From Saccharofermentans sp. (GTDB lineage: Bacteria > Bacillota > Clostridia > Saccharofermentanales > Saccharofermentanaceae), in assembly GCA_016292215.1 (NCBI GenBank), contig JAEFBB010000003.1, forward strand, positions 48,212-112,211: a stretch of DNA of 64,000 nucleotides, read 5' to 3'. Each line of letters begins with the position of its first letter. Within the stretch, counting starts at the first letter, position 1. Below are positions 9,131 through 18,843 of this stretch, piece after piece. The notes under the pieces were generated by a model. The model saw only the letters and a program-made list of their open reading frames with translations, was not told the DNA's origin and made no database searches. The position numbers and the translations under genes were made by a program.

Positions 9131-10769
9131 GATAAAGGTAAAACCTGAAGTCTTTAATGACAAAGCCGCTTCCAAACTTCCTGATTCGGTGATCATAGTA
9201 AGAGAGATCAGGAAGACTGGAAATAAGGCCATGAGACAGGGCCTTAAAAGGCTTGAAGACGGCTCTCACATTCTTGATATCTCAAAAAAATTCATCGATG
9301 CCAGGCACGGTAAAGTCACTGTAAATTACAGATTCGATTTCATTACTCCCGGGCAGAAAGATACACGTGACGAAGAGATAAATTCGAGAGCCCTGCCTTA
9401 TGCTGACAGCTTCGAAAACACAGAGAACTTTAAGCGTCCTGTTGTTGTAGGAGCGGGCCCGGCAGGACTTTATGCTGCACTGATACTTGCAAAATACGGA
9501 CTTCGTCCCATAGTACTTGAGCGCGGCCCCGAGATGAGCCAAAGAGTCAAAGATACTGAAGCTTTTAAAGTAGGAAAAGGAGCAATTAAATCCAATTCCA
9601 ATATCCAGTTTGGTGAAGGCGGAGCAGGCACGTTCTCTGACGGCAAGCTCTATTCAGGCATAAGCTCAGGACTCAAGGAATATGTCTTAAGCTCAATGAT
9701 CGCGCACGGGGCTCCGTCTGATATCCTCTATGATGCTCATCCACATATCGGTACAGACAGATTAAGGAAGGTCGTTACAGGTGTCAGAGAAGACATAATT
9801 GCTTTAGGCGGTGAAGTCAGATTCAATACCACATTCATGGGTTATAAGGCTGACAAAGGCGTTCTTAAGAGCATAACATGCGAAAGTGAAGAGGGAACTT
9901 ATGAGATTTCCTGCGACAATCTGATCCTGGCGATCGGTCATTCAAGCAGAGATACCTTCAGAGCGCTTAACCGTTTAGGAATCGAAATGCAGTCTAAACC
10001 TTTTGCTGTCGGCGTCAGGATAGAGCATTTAAGATCAGATATTGATACGGCTCAATTCGGTTTTGATTCCGATTATTCTACTGATGTCACAGCATCAATT
10101 TATAAGCTCTCCTGTGACACCAAGACTGGGCGTAAACTCTACACATTCTGCATGTGCCCGGGCGGCGAAGTGGTTGCCGCGCAGTCTGATAACCAAAGCG
10201 TCTGCACCAACGGAATGAGTTTAAGAGCCCGCAATAACAGTAATTCCAACAGCGCGATCCTCGTGCCCGTAGACAGCAAAGATTATGGCGGAGGTGTTCT
10301 TGACGGCATCAGTTTCCAGGAAGAACTTGAGCATCGCGCATTTTTGGCAGGCGGAAGCACAGGAAAAGCTCCTGCCGTAAGATACGGGGATCTGATCGAA
10401 AACAAGACAACAGATGGATTCGGTAAGGTAAAGCCTTCATACATGCCCGGTGTTACTTGTGCTGATCTTAAGGAAGTGCTTCCGGATGAGATATTAGAGA
10501 CCATCAAGGACGGCGTGAGCCTTATGGGCAGGAAGATCAAAGGGTTCGACGATCCCGATGCGGTGCTTACCGCGGTAGAGGCCAGAAGCTCGTCGCCCGT
10601 AAGGATTGTAAGAGATCCCGAGACGTTTCAGAGCGCTTCTGTTAAAGGCATTTTCCCGTGCGGTGAGGGCGCAGGATATGCAGGCGGCATTATGTCTTCT
10701 GCGATTGACGGTATAAAATGTGCCAATAAACTTGCCGTTTCTTTGCCGGAATGTTCGAAAATACAATAA
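9123..10769 (+). CDS. FAD-dependent dehydrogenase, COG2509 family
   Basis: A 548-residue protein. Residues 1-90 form a small N-terminal domain. A Rossmann FAD-binding site GAGPAG is at 110-115 with the acidic strand end LERG. The block KSNSNIQFGEGGAGTFSDGK near 160 and the C-terminal FPCGEGAGYAGGIMSSAIDG motif are characteristic of COG2509. These are uncharacterised flavoproteins widespread in Firmicutes. The start overlaps the upstream flavoprotein gene by 8 bases, so the two are expressed together and may act in sequence. Confidence 0.8.
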   Translation: MFEIKVKPEVFNDKAASKLPDSVIIVREIRKTGNKAMRQGLKRLEDGSHILDISKKFIDARHGKVTVNYRFDFITPGQKDTRDEEINSRALPYADSFENTENFKRPVVVGAGPAGLYAALILAKYGLRPIVLERGPEMSQRVKDTEAFKVGKGAIKSNSNIQFGEGGAGTFSDGKLYSGISSGLKEYVLSSMIAHGAPSDILYDAHPHIGTDRLRKVVTGVREDIIALGGEVRFNTTFMGYKADKGVLKSITCESEEGTYEISCDNLILAIGHSSRDTFRALNRLGIEMQSKPFAVGVRIEHLRSDIDTAQFGFDSDYSTDVTASIYKLSCDTKTGRKLYTFCMCPGGEVVAAQSDNQSVCTNGMSLRARNNSNSNSAILVPVDSKDYGGGVLDGISFQEELEHRAFLAGGSTGKAPAVRYGDLIENKTTDGFGKVKPSYMPGVTCADLKEVLPDEILETIKDGVSLMGRKIKGFDDPDAVLTAVEARSSSPVRIVRDPETFQSASVKGIFPCGEGAGYAGGIMSSAIDGIKCANKLAVSLPECSKIQ

Positions 10770-10832
10770 TCAATGTAGTTTTATAGATATTAGCGTTAAA
10801 ATCAGAAGCATAATTGCAGGAGGTATCTAGTT

Positions 10833-11117
10833 ATGAATCAGGAAAAGAATACGGCTGTTGTTACAGTATTGGGAAGAGACCGCGTAGGTATTATTGCTGA
10901 CGTCTCACGCCTTCTTGCAGATTACGGTATCAATATCAATGATATTTCGCAGACTATCTTAGACGACATCTTCACGATGGTAATGATGGTAGATCTTAAG
11001 GATCTCGTTATTGAGGAGTCTGATATCTCAGATAAATTAAGCGAACTTGGAAAAAAGCTCGGCGTGCAGATCACGATCCAGCACACAGGCCTTTTCAACG
11101 CAATGCACACCATCTGA
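10833..11117 (+). CDS. ACT domain protein, UPF0237 family
   Basis: A 94-residue protein consisting of one ACT domain, a fold that usually senses amino acids. The glycine-turn segment GRDRVGIIADVSRLLADYGI is followed by NINDISQTI, matching UPF0237 and related to regulators of the glycine cleavage system. A GGAGGT lies 8-9 bases before the ATG. The next gene, 21 bases on, is UPF0210. The pair is conserved together in many Firmicutes and archaea, suggesting that the ACT protein regulates its neighbour. The ligand is unknown. Confidence 0.88.
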   Translation: MNQEKNTAVVTVLGRDRVGIIADVSRLLADYGININDISQTILDDIFTMVMMVDLKDLVIEESDISDKLSELGKKLGVQITIQHTGLFNAMHTI

Positions 11118-11138
11118 TAAGCATAAAAAGAGGTTATT

Positions 11139-12497
11139 ATGATCAACGAACATGAGATTATAGAGACGATGCAGATGTTTAACAGCCAGCATCTGGATAT
11201 CCGTACGATCACGATGGGTATCTCTCTTATGGATTGTGCCGCTCCGACTGTCGAAGAATCCTGCAACAGGATATACGACAAGATCTGCAGATATGCAGGA
11301 AAGCTCGTAGAGACAGGCGAATTAATCAGCAAGAAATACGGTATTCCGATCATTCACAAGAGGATTTCCGTTACTCCTATTTCGATCGTTGCAGCTGCAT
11401 GCGGTGCAAAGGATTACACACCTTTTGCTAAAGCTCTCGATAAGGCTGCAAGGACCTGCGGGGTTAACTTCATCGGCGGTTTTTCCGCGCTCGTCCAGAA
11501 GGGATACACAAATTCCGATAAGGTTCTTATAAATTCCATTCCTGATGCGCTCGCATCGACTGAATTCGTTTGCTCGAGCGTCAATGTTGCTTCCACAAGA
11601 ACAGGTATCAACATGGATGCTGTCCGCGACATGGGAGTCATCATCAAGAAGGCTGCTGAAGCTACCAAGAATCAGGGTGCTATCGGCTGCGCTAAGCTTG
11701 TTGTTTTCGCAAATGCACCTGAAGATAATCCGTTCATGGCAGGCGCTTTCTTAGGTCCCGGCGAACCCGAGTGTGTCATTAATGTCGGTATCTCCGGCCC
11801 CGGTGTCGTTAAGCATGCGTTGGAAGGCGTTAAGGGCAAAGACCTTGGCGTTGTAGCTGAGACTATCAAGAAAGCTGCATTTAAGATCACAAGAGTAGGT
11901 GAGCTCGTAGCAAGAGAAGCCTCCGAGCGACTTAAAGTTCCTTTCGGAATCATTGACCTGTCACTTGCTCCTACACCTGCGGTAGGCGACTCCGTTGCAA
12001 GGCTTCTCGAGGAATTCGGCCTTGAGACATGCGGTACATGGGGCACGACAGCCTGCCTTGCAATGCTCAATGACGCTGTTAAGAAGGGCGGCATCATGGC
12101 ATCTTCTTATGTCGGCGGTCTTTCCGGTGCATTTATTCCCGTGTCAGAAGACGAGGGAATGATCGCTGCTGCAAGATCAGGATCTTTGAAGCTCGAAAAG
12201 CTTGAGGCTATGACCTGCGTATGCTCTGTAGGTCTCGACATGATCGCTATCCCCGGCGATACGACCGCTGAGACGATCTCCGGCATCATTGCTGATGAGA
12301 TGGCAGTAGGTACATTCAATAACAAGACAACGGCTGTAAGGCTTATTCCTGTTCCCGGCAAGACGGTCGGTGACAGTGTTGAATTCGGCGGACTTCTGGG
12401 TACGGCTCCTATCATGGACGTCAACCGCGCTTCCTGTGCGGACTTCATCCACAGGGGCGGCAGGATCCCGGCACCGATCCATTCAATGAGAAACTAA
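11139..12497 (+). CDS. UPF0210 (DUF711) family protein
   Basis: A 452-residue protein matching the full length of UPF0210/PFL-fold-like DUF711 proteins. It is Gly/Ala-rich, with motifs such as [11 protein letters not shown] near the N-terminus, [14 protein letters not shown] in the middle and [11 protein letters not shown] near the C-terminus. No membrane segments are seen. Structures of family members resemble glycyl-radical enzyme folds, but no biochemical activity is established. The ribosome-binding site is AGAGG. It is paired with the ACT-domain gene. Confidence 0.85.
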   Translation: MINEHEIIETMQMFNSQHLDIRTITMGISLMDCAAPTVEESCNRIYDKICRYAGKLVETGELISKKYGIPIIHKRISVTPISIVAAACGAKDYTPFAKALDKAARTCGVNFIGGFSALVQKGYTNSDKVLINSIPDALASTEFVCSSVNVASTRTGINMDAVRDMGVIIKKAAEATKNQGAIGCAKLVVFANAPEDNPFMAGAFLGPGEPECVINVGISGPGVVKHALEGVKGKDLGVVAETIKKAAFKITRVGELVAREASERLKVPFGIIDLSLAPTPAVGDSVARLLEEFGLETCGTWGTTACLAMLNDAVKKGGIMASSYVGGLSGAFIPVSEDEGMIAAARSGSLKLEKLEAMTCVCSVGLDMIAIPGDTTAETISGIIADEMAVGTFNNKTTAVRLIPVPGKTVGDSVEFGGLLGTAPIMDVNRASCADFIHRGGRIPAPIHSMRN

Positions 12498-12515
12498 TAC
12501 AAAGAAGGTCAGCAA

Positions 12516-13826
12516 ATGTGGTACGAAGAAGCAGTGTTCTATCAGATCTATCCTTTGGGTTTCTGTGGAGCACCCTTTGAGAATGACGGAAAACCGGAAT
12601 CAAGGATCCTCAAAGTCTTAGACTGGATCCCGCATATGAAAAAACTCGGCATAAACGCCATTTATTTTTCACCTGTTTTCGAGTCTGATACACACGGCTA
12701 CAACACCAGAGACTACGGACTTATTGATACGAGACTCGGCACTAACGACGACTTCAAAAAGGTCGTTGACAGGCTTCACAAAGAAGGCATAAAGGTAGTC
12801 CTGGACGGTGTGTTCAATCACGTGGGCAGAGGCTTCTGGGCTTTCAAAGACGTTCAGGAAAAACGTTGGGATTCACCTTACAAAGACTGGTTCCATCTCT
12901 CATTTGACGGCAATTCAAACTACAATGACGGCTTCTGGTATGAGGGCTGGGAAGGCAATTACGATCTCGTAAAGCTTAATCTCAGAAATCCTGCCGTGAT
13001 CGATCATATCCTTGATAAGGTCAATTACTGGATAGACTTTTTCGATATCGACGGACTAAGGCTCGATGTTGCTTACTGCTTAGACCACGAATTCTTAAGA
13101 AGATTAAGAGAGTTCACTGACGGCAAGAAGAATGAATTCTTCCTTTTAGGCGAAGTCCTTCACGGTGAATACGGCAGAATGCTTAATGAGATGCATCTGC
13201 ATTCGCTTACGAATTACCAGTGTTATAAGGGCATCTATTCGTCCTTTAATTCAGCCAACATGTTCGAGATCATGCATTCGCTCATGAGGCTGTTCGGACC
13301 TGAGAACTGGACTGTATGCAGGGGAGCGCATCTACTCTCATTTGCCGATAATCACGATGTAACCCGCATCGCTTCGATCTTAAACGATGAGAGCCTTCTG
13401 CCTCTTGTTTACACTCTTGTCTTCGGAATGCCCGGAATCCCATGTGTTTACTATGGTTCCGAGTGGGGCACAAAAGCCAGAAAGGAAGAAGGTGATCCTG
13501 CGCTCAGAGTCTCCTTTGATAATCCTGAATGGAATCAGCTGACTGATCATATATCAAAGCTTGCGAAGATAAAGAAGAACAGCCGCGCGCTCAATTACGG
13601 CGGCCTCCGAATCGTTGTACTTACAAATAAGCAGTGCATCTTTGAGCGCAACTCGGGTGACGAGAGGGTAATGGTCGCCATCAATATGGATTCGAACCCT
13701 TACACTGCTCACTTTGATGCAGGCTGCGGTCAGGCAAAAGAGCTTATCTCAGGCACGATCCATGACTTCGGCGGAGGCTCTGTTTTGCAGCCAAAATCTT
13801 CTGAGATATGGCTTATGGAGCGCTGA
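12516..13826 (+). CDS. Cytosolic GH13 alpha-amylase family glycosidase
   Basis: A 436-residue TIM-barrel glycoside hydrolase. All four conserved GH13 regions are present: DGVFNH at 97-102, GLRLDVA with nucleophile D184, acid/base E213 in LGEVLHGE, and NHD with D281. It has no signal peptide, so it likely acts on imported malto-oligosaccharides or related glucans. It is shorter than most secreted amylases and lacks added starch-binding domains. Exact specificity is not readable. It lies 18 bases after UPF0210 and 120 bases before a lipoprotein sugar-binding gene. Confidence 0.87.
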   Translation: MWYEEAVFYQIYPLGFCGAPFENDGKPESRILKVLDWIPHMKKLGINAIYFSPVFESDTHGYNTRDYGLIDTRLGTNDDFKKVVDRLHKEGIKVVLDGVFNHVGRGFWAFKDVQEKRWDSPYKDWFHLSFDGNSNYNDGFWYEGWEGNYDLVKLNLRNPAVIDHILDKVNYWIDFFDIDGLRLDVAYCLDHEFLRRLREFTDGKKNEFFLLGEVLHGEYGRMLNEMHLHSLTNYQCYKGIYSSFNSANMFEIMHSLMRLFGPENWTVCRGAHLLSFADNHDVTRIASILNDESLLPLVYTLVFGMPGIPCVYYGSEWGTKARKEEGDPALRVSFDNPEWNQLTDHISKLAKIKKNSRALNYGGLRIVVLTNKQCIFERNSGDERVMVAINMDSNPYTAHFDAGCGQAKELISGTIHDFGGGSVLQPKSSEIWLMER

Positions 13827-13946
13827 AAAGGCTAAAAACTGTAATTTCTCGTAAATTAATATTGATTTTTTCATCTTTAAGTTGCCCTTCTGTTGTATAT
13901 AATGGAAGGGTATTTTCATATATTTTGAAAATGGGGAGGGTACTGT
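13827..13946 (+). promoter_or_regulatory. Intergenic region with -10 box and weak hairpin
   Basis: TATAAT at 13898-13903 stands 43 bases before the solute-binding ATG. The -35 position has only a poor match (around 13875-13880). Arms CCCTTC (13885-13890) and GAAGGG (13905-13910) flank the -10 box and are followed by TATTTT, so the same bases could form a weak terminator for the amylase gene or an operator. Confidence 0.35.
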
Positions 13947-15746
13947 ATGAATAGAATTCGTAAGTTATTGGCGTTTTTGATGGTATCTGCGATGATATTA
14001 TCAGTCTGCTCTTGTGCCAGGGTAGCAAATCCTGAGATTAAGGACGAAGAAGAAAGAAACTACATCAAGCAGGAAAACCCTTATGGAGTTGATCCTGTAG
14101 TTGTTACACCTGATCCCGTAGCAACACCTGTTCCTACTGCCGGCACATATGACGGCATTGTTGACATGACAATGTTTATCGCGATGACCGGCAGGGAGAA
14201 GAACGATGGTAATGACATCCAGGAGCTCATCGCAGAGAAGACGGGTGTCAGAGTAAAAGAGACCTGGCTTACCGGCCAGATGCCTGGTGAAGCTGTTTCA
14301 TCGATAATCGCTTCCGGTAAACTTCCGGATATGATCGATGGCGGCGATGCCAGTATTGATCTTTATTATAGCGGCCTTCTCGTTGCCTGGGATGATTATC
14401 TTGAGAGGTATCCTAATCTTAAGGAGTTGTATACCGCCGAGGAATGGGACCAGTTCCGCCAGAGCGACGGACACATTTACTGGGCAAACGTTTTCGGCAA
14501 TCATTATAAAGAAGATACTACAACGCTTCATAATGCTCAGGCTTTCTGGATCCAGACAAGAGTCCTTGAGTGGGACGGTTATCCGAAGATCGAGACTTTG
14601 GACGAATATTTCGACCTGCTCGAAAGATATGCAGCTGCTAATCCCGAAATGCCGAACGGCGAAAAAGTAATTCCTTATACATGTCTTTGCGAAGACTGGA
14701 AGTATTATTGCCTTGAGAATGCTCCCATGTTCCTTGACGGCTATCCGGCAAATAACTGCGTCATCGTAAATGTTGACCAGGGAATGAATAATCCTAAGGT
14801 CGTCGATTACAATACTACGGATACAGCTAAATACTATTTCAAGAAATTGAATGAAGAATACAACAAGGGTATTATCGATCCCGATTTTGCTGCACAGACA
14901 TACGACGAATACACTGCAAAACTCTGTACAGGCCGTGTTCTGGGCATGAACGACCAGTATTGGAATTTCGCGTATAACATTATGTATTCTTTTTCTGAAT
15001 ACAGAACAGATGCAAAGAATGGTATTCCATATACGCTTTCAGATATCGGATGCGAATATGTACCGCTCGGACTTACAGTCAAGAATGGAATGACACAGCA
15101 GTATCACACATACGGCGATACGCTTAATACTTATTCCGGCATTGCTGTTACAACAAGCTGTCAGGATCCTGATCTGGCGTTCAGTTTCTTAAGCGCACTT
15201 CTTGACCAGGATATTCATGATCTCCGTTTCTGGGGTATCGAAGGAGTCGATTATCTTGTCGATAGCAACGGTATGTACTACAGAACTGAAGAGATGAGAG
15301 CTAACTGGGCAAATTATGACTACCTTGCGCAACACACTTGTGAGTACTCTTATATGCCTCAATGGGAAGGAAGAAGCAAGGACGGAATCAACTACATGAA
15401 GCCGGCAGATTCGCCTGCAGAATTCCTCGAAACGCTTCCGGTATGTGTTAAGAAGTGTTTTGAAGCTTATGGGTGCGGTAACTATTGCGACTTCCTGGGA
15501 TCAGAATATGTTGAACAGGGCCCGTGGTATCCTATGTGGTCATGGTCTAATAATCTTGGTACTGGAGATCCCGGTGGTAAGTCGTTTAAAGAAATGGGCG
15601 ATGTTAAACATAAATATCTGCCACAGTTAGTTATGAGCACTGATTTTGAATCATCTTGGAAGAATTATATGGATGCATATAATCAGACAAATCCTCAGGA
15701 ATTCCTTGATGCAGCTCAAAGAGAACTCGAGAACAGAATGACGTAA
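13947..15746 (+). CDS. Lipoprotein extracellular solute-binding protein
   Basis: A 599-residue protein with a lipoprotein signal peptide: basic NRIRK, a hydrophobic core, then VCSC with the probable lipidated Cys23. A Pro/Thr-rich linker (about residues 45-70) precedes a type-I/II solute-binding fold of the family 1 or LplA-like kind, which normally delivers oligosaccharides to an ABC importer. GGGGAGGG lies upstream of the ATG. No permease or ATPase gene is next to it, so it is an orphan. A strong bidirectional terminator follows. Confidence 0.83.
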   Translation: MNRIRKLLAFLMVSAMILSVCSCARVANPEIKDEEERNYIKQENPYGVDPVVVTPDPVATPVPTAGTYDGIVDMTMFIAMTGREKNDGNDIQELIAEKTGVRVKETWLTGQMPGEAVSSIIASGKLPDMIDGGDASIDLYYSGLLVAWDDYLERYPNLKELYTAEEWDQFRQSDGHIYWANVFGNHYKEDTTTLHNAQAFWIQTRVLEWDGYPKIETLDEYFDLLERYAAANPEMPNGEKVIPYTCLCEDWKYYCLENAPMFLDGYPANNCVIVNVDQGMNNPKVVDYNTTDTAKYYFKKLNEEYNKGIIDPDFAAQTYDEYTAKLCTGRVLGMNDQYWNFAYNIMYSFSEYRTDAKNGIPYTLSDIGCEYVPLGLTVKNGMTQQYHTYGDTLNTYSGIAVTTSCQDPDLAFSFLSALLDQDIHDLRFWGIEGVDYLVDSNGMYYRTEEMRANWANYDYLAQHTCEYSYMPQWEGRSKDGINYMKPADSPAEFLETLPVCVKKCFEAYGCGNYCDFLGSEYVEQGPWYPMWSWSNNLGTGDPGGKSFKEMGDVKHKYLPQLVMSTDFESSWKNYMDAYNQTNPQEFLDAAQRELENRMT

Positions 15747-15771
15747 AGTTACGTTCTGACAAAAAATTAAA

Positions 15772-15804
15772 AAGACTCAACTGTTTCAGTTGAGTCTTTT
15801 TTAT
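15772..15804. terminator. Bidirectional rho-independent terminator
   Basis: Perfect 12-bp arms AAGACTCAACTG (15772-15783) and CAGTTGAGTCTT (15787-15798) enclose a 3-base loop. T-runs follow on the plus strand, and A-runs on the other side give T-runs on the minus strand. It ends both the solute-binding gene and the converging acyltransferase operon. Confidence 0.93.
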
Positions 15805-16769
15805 ATTACGTATTTGCTGTATTTGCCGAGCAGTTTTTTGATCAGCACTACAAACAACAGGCTTATCAATAGAGCTATGGCTGAGTTGACCGGGAATATG
15901 AAAATGTCTTTATATCCCGGAATAAATTTCATGAAATATATAAATGCGATATGGCACAGATAGATACCGAAAGAATAATCGCCTAAAAGGTGAAGGGACT
16001 TGATCTCAGGACATTTTCCGCTCTTAATGATCCTGTAGAAGATCAGCGTAAACAAAAAGCCTGTCAGAAGTGAAGTCAGCTTTTTCTGTGTACCCGGATC
16101 AGTGTCTCCGGTGCAGTAGATCAGGTAAGTCTCAAAGCTTTCCAATACGATCGATGCGATAAGAGCCAGAACCAGAACGACATTTGAGATCTTGATCTCC
16201 ATCAGGTTGTTCCCAAGCAGGTAACCGGTATAGAAATAAGTGAACCAAACAAGGCAGGATATGCCCATGATTATGCTGACAGCCTCGCTGTTTTCGTAGC
16301 CCAAAAGAACAGGAAGATATCTCATGACTATCATTTCGACGGGCGAGATAAGGAAGCCCAAGATCTTGAATCTGGAACGGGCAAGCTTGTCGATCAATGG
16401 AATAAGCAGTGCAAACTGGCAATATACCAGCACATAGTACATTGTGGAGGTCGCGTTGCCTTTAAAAAGTTTGCCAAGAAAGTCCAGCGGGATCTTAGCG
16501 GGCTCGTTAAAGTACTTGATGCTCGCATAAATCAAAGTCCAGACGATGTAAGGAAAGATGACTTTGGATATTCTTTTTAACGGGTGCCAGCGTTCTGCGC
16601 TCGACAAGAGTCCGCTTAGGAAAAGGAAAACACCGACGGCGCAGTTGATTACCGGTCTGTAAAAAACAAGAGGAAAACCTATCGGCCCGCTGTGAGTCAC
16701 AACGACAGCAATAATACATATTCCACGTATTACCTGAATCGTATAACTCTGTCTGGGCGTTAAGGTCAT
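15801..16769 (-). CDS. Acyltransferase family 3 membrane protein
   Basis: A 322-residue protein with about ten hydrophobic segments. It has the family's R-x10-H signature in the first span region (RGICIIAVVVTHSG). Members acylate (often O-acetylate) cell-surface carbohydrates using cytosolic acyl-CoA. Its TAA overlaps the U-tract of the shared terminator. It starts 12 bases after argH and is therefore the last gene of the GNAT-argH operon. The substrate is unknown, and the link to arginine genes is probably only transcriptional. Confidence 0.85.
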   Translation of the reverse strand: MTLTPRQSYTIQVIRGICIIAVVVTHSGPIGFPLVFYRPVINCAVGVFLFLSGLLSSAERWHPLKRISKVIFPYIVWTLIYASIKYFNEPAKIPLDFLGKLFKGNATSTMYYVLVYCQFALLIPLIDKLARSRFKILGFLISPVEMIVMRYLPVLLGYENSEAVSIIMGISCLVWFTYFYTGYLLGNNLMEIKISNVVLVLALIASIVLESFETYLIYCTGDTDPGTQKKLTSLLTGFLFTLIFYRIIKSGKCPEIKSLHLLGDYSFGIYLCHIAFIYFMKFIPGYKDIFIFPVNSAIALLISLLFVVLIKKLLGKYSKYVI

Positions 16770-16781
16770 CTCTTGTTTACA

Positions 16782-18143
16782 TCAGTTGTTATCCAGATAT
16801 TTCTTTACAGTTTCAGGAGCGGGTCCTCCGATAAGGCTTCTGCCTTCGACGCATGTCTTCAAAGAAATTGCATCATAGACGTCTTCTTCGAAAGCAGGAG
16901 AGAATTCCTTAAGCTTATCGAGTGATACGTCAAGAAGCGAAATGCCGTTCTCGATGCAGTAGTGAACGAGCTTGCCGGAGATAGCGTGTGTCTCACGGAA
17001 AGGAAGACCTTTCTTAACGAGATAATCTGCGAGGTCAGTAGCGTTGGTAAATCCGCCCAAAGCAGCTGCTTCCATATTGTCCTTGCGGATGGTCATAGTC
17101 TTGATCATGCCGGTGAAAGGAGGGAGGACAGCCTTGATCGTCTCGATGCAGTCGAACATCGCTTCCTGGACTTCCTGCATGTCCTTGTTATATGTAAGCG
17201 GAAGTCCCTTCATGATGACGAGCAGCGAGATAAGATCGCCGTATACACGTCCGGTCTTACCGCGTGTAAGCTCTGCAACGTCAGGATTCTTCTTCTGAGG
17301 CATCATGGATGAGCCCGTGGAATACGCGTCATCAAGCTCATAGAACTTGAATTCCTGGGATGCATAAAGAATGATCTCTTCGCTCATTCTCGAAAGATGC
17401 ATCATGAGAATAGCACATGCTGAAGCGAACTCGATAGCGAAGTCCCTGTCTGCAACGCCGTCAAGCGAGCAGAGTGTTACGCCGTTCATACCGAGCTGCT
17501 CGGCAACGAATTCACGGTCAAGAGGATATGTAGTTCCTGCCAAAGCGCCGCTGCCCAAAGGTGATACATTAGCTCTATCCTTAGCTTCGTTGATACGTGC
17601 GATGTCGCGATTAAACATCTCGATATAAGCAGAAAGATAATGAGCATATGTGATAGGCTGCGCTCTCTGAAGGTGTGTATAACCGGGCATGTAAGTCTCA
17701 GTATTAGCCTTGGCAATATCTACGAGCACATCGATAAGGTCATCCAAAAGCTCAATGATCTCGCCGGCTTCATCGACCATATAAAGCCTCTGGTCCAAAG
17801 CCACCTGGTCATTTCTGGAACGTCCTGTATGAAGGCGCTTTCCTGCATCGCCGATGCGGTTAGTGAGCTCTTCTTCAATAAACATGTGGATGTCTTCGGC
17901 ATCTGAATCAAATGTCAGCTTGCCGGATTCGATATCTTCCTTGATTGAAAGAAGACCGCTCTTAATATCTTCAGCATCCTTTTCAGAGATGACTCCCTGC
18001 TTGGCGAGCATCTGTGAATGAGCGATGGAACCCTCAATGTCCTGACTGTACATCTTGCAGTCGAATGGAAGGGAAGAGTTATAATCGTTAACTTCTTTAT
18101 CGGTTGCCTTTTCGAAGCGTCCTGCCCACATTTTCTTAGCCAT
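16782..18143 (-). CDS. argH: Argininosuccinate lyase
   Basis: Catalyses the last step of arginine synthesis, argininosuccinate to arginine and fumarate. It has 453 residues, the normal length. The fumarate-lyase signature GSSMMPQKKNPD is at 277-288, TGRSRNDQ at 107-114, and the catalytic His region YTHLQRAQP at 155-163. The ATG at 18143 has AAGGAG upstream; the longer start at 18161 is unsupported. It lies 4 bases after the GNAT stop. argG, the preceding enzyme of the pathway, is upstream on the same strand in its own unit. Confidence 0.97.
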   Translation of the reverse strand: MAKKMWAGRFEKATDKEVNDYNSSLPFDCKMYSQDIEGSIAHSQMLAKQGVISEKDAEDIKSGLLSIKEDIESGKLTFDSDAEDIHMFIEEELTNRIGDAGKRLHTGRSRNDQVALDQRLYMVDEAGEIIELLDDLIDVLVDIAKANTETYMPGYTHLQRAQPITYAHYLSAYIEMFNRDIARINEAKDRANVSPLGSGALAGTTYPLDREFVAEQLGMNGVTLCSLDGVADRDFAIEFASACAILMMHLSRMSEEIILYASQEFKFYELDDAYSTGSSMMPQKKNPDVAELTRGKTGRVYGDLISLLVIMKGLPLTYNKDMQEVQEAMFDCIETIKAVLPPFTGMIKTMTIRKDNMEAAALGGFTNATDLADYLVKKGLPFRETHAISGKLVHYCIENGISLLDVSLDKLKEFSPAFEEDVYDAISLKTCVEGRSLIGGPAPETVKKYLDNN

Positions 18144-18147
18144 ATAA

Positions 18148-18609
18148 TTACTCCTTAACATAATCAGGATCGATCCTGACCAATTCGGTAAGCGCTTTAT
18201 TTCTGTAATTCAGATCTTCACGAAGCGTAAAGCCCTGCGCTTCCCAGAAAGCATTGCCGCCTTCGTTTTTCTTGAAAGCTACTAGAAGGACTTTGGTGAT
18301 GCCTTCATCTTTCAGAGCGCCGAGTGCAAGCTCTACCAGCTTGCCGCCGATGCCTTCGCGTCTGTAATCCGGTGATACGCATGCGTGCTGAATTATTCCG
18401 CGCCTGCCGTCATGACCACATAATATCACACCGATGACCTTTTCATCGCTTACCGCAACAAAAGAAGTGTAGGGATTACGCTTTAAGTACTTATCGATAC
18501 CTTCTTTTGAATCGTCTTTGTCATTAAGGCCGTTGCCGCAAAGCAGCCAGAGGTCATATGCCTGGCTGTAATCTTCGATAGTCATTAATCTGTAAGTGAT
18601 ATTCATCAT
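18148..18609 (-). CDS. GNAT family N-acetyltransferase
   Basis: A 153-residue single-domain acetyltransferase. The acetyl-CoA-binding motif A is visible as CVSPDYRREGIGGKLVELAL, followed by the beta-bulge and the F-KKNEGGNAFWEAQGF segment. Start at 18609 is chosen because GAGG then lies seven bases upstream; ATGs at 18615 and 18606 are alternatives. It is first in an operon with argH and the acyltransferase. The acceptor substrate is unknown. An ArgA-like role is conceivable from context but is not shown by sequence. Confidence 0.85.
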   Translation of the reverse strand: MMNITYRLMTIEDYSQAYDLWLLCGNGLNDKDDSKEGIDKYLKRNPYTSFVAVSDEKVIGVILCGHDGRRGIIQHACVSPDYRREGIGGKLVELALGALKDEGITKVLLVAFKKNEGGNAFWEAQGFTLREDLNYRNKALTELVRIDPDYVKE

Positions 18610-18686
18610 CAGCATGCCTCGCTTTCTTTGATCTCAGAAAATAACCACAGGGACGTTTCTACATATGCGTCATCTCAGTTTTCGAC

Positions 18687-18777
18687 ACCACAAAAATAGC
18701 TTGAAATGGTCTGTTATGTGGTAATTTTCATTTTTTTACCACAAAATCAGCTCGAAAAAGACCCGATTTGTGGTAAT
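18687..18777. repeat. Pair of imperfect palindromic intergenic repeats
   Basis: Two related elements of about 39-40 bases lie at 18687-18725 and 18738-18777. Both begin ACCACAAAA, contain AGCT(T/C)GAAA in the middle and end TGTGGTAAT. The second is a good inverted repeat (ACCACAAAATC with GATTTGTGGT); the first has decayed arms. An additional ACCACA half-site lies near 18651. They sit between the argG terminator and the GNAT start. They could be REP-like elements, RNA hairpins or paired operators for the GNAT-argH operon. Confidence 0.5.
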
Positions 18778-18790
18778 AGCTTAAGTAAAC

Positions 18791-18822
18791 AAAAAGGGCT
18801 GTCTCCACATAAGAGACAGCCC
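18791..18822 (-). terminator. Rho-independent terminator of argG
   Basis: Ten-base perfect arms GGGCTGTCTC (18796-18805) and GAGACAGCCC (18813-18822) have a 7-base loop. The plus-strand A-run at 18791-18795 gives the minus-strand T-run. It lies 22 bases downstream of the argG stop. Confidence 0.92.
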
Positions 18823-18843
18823 TCTGTAATATCAGTTAATAAA

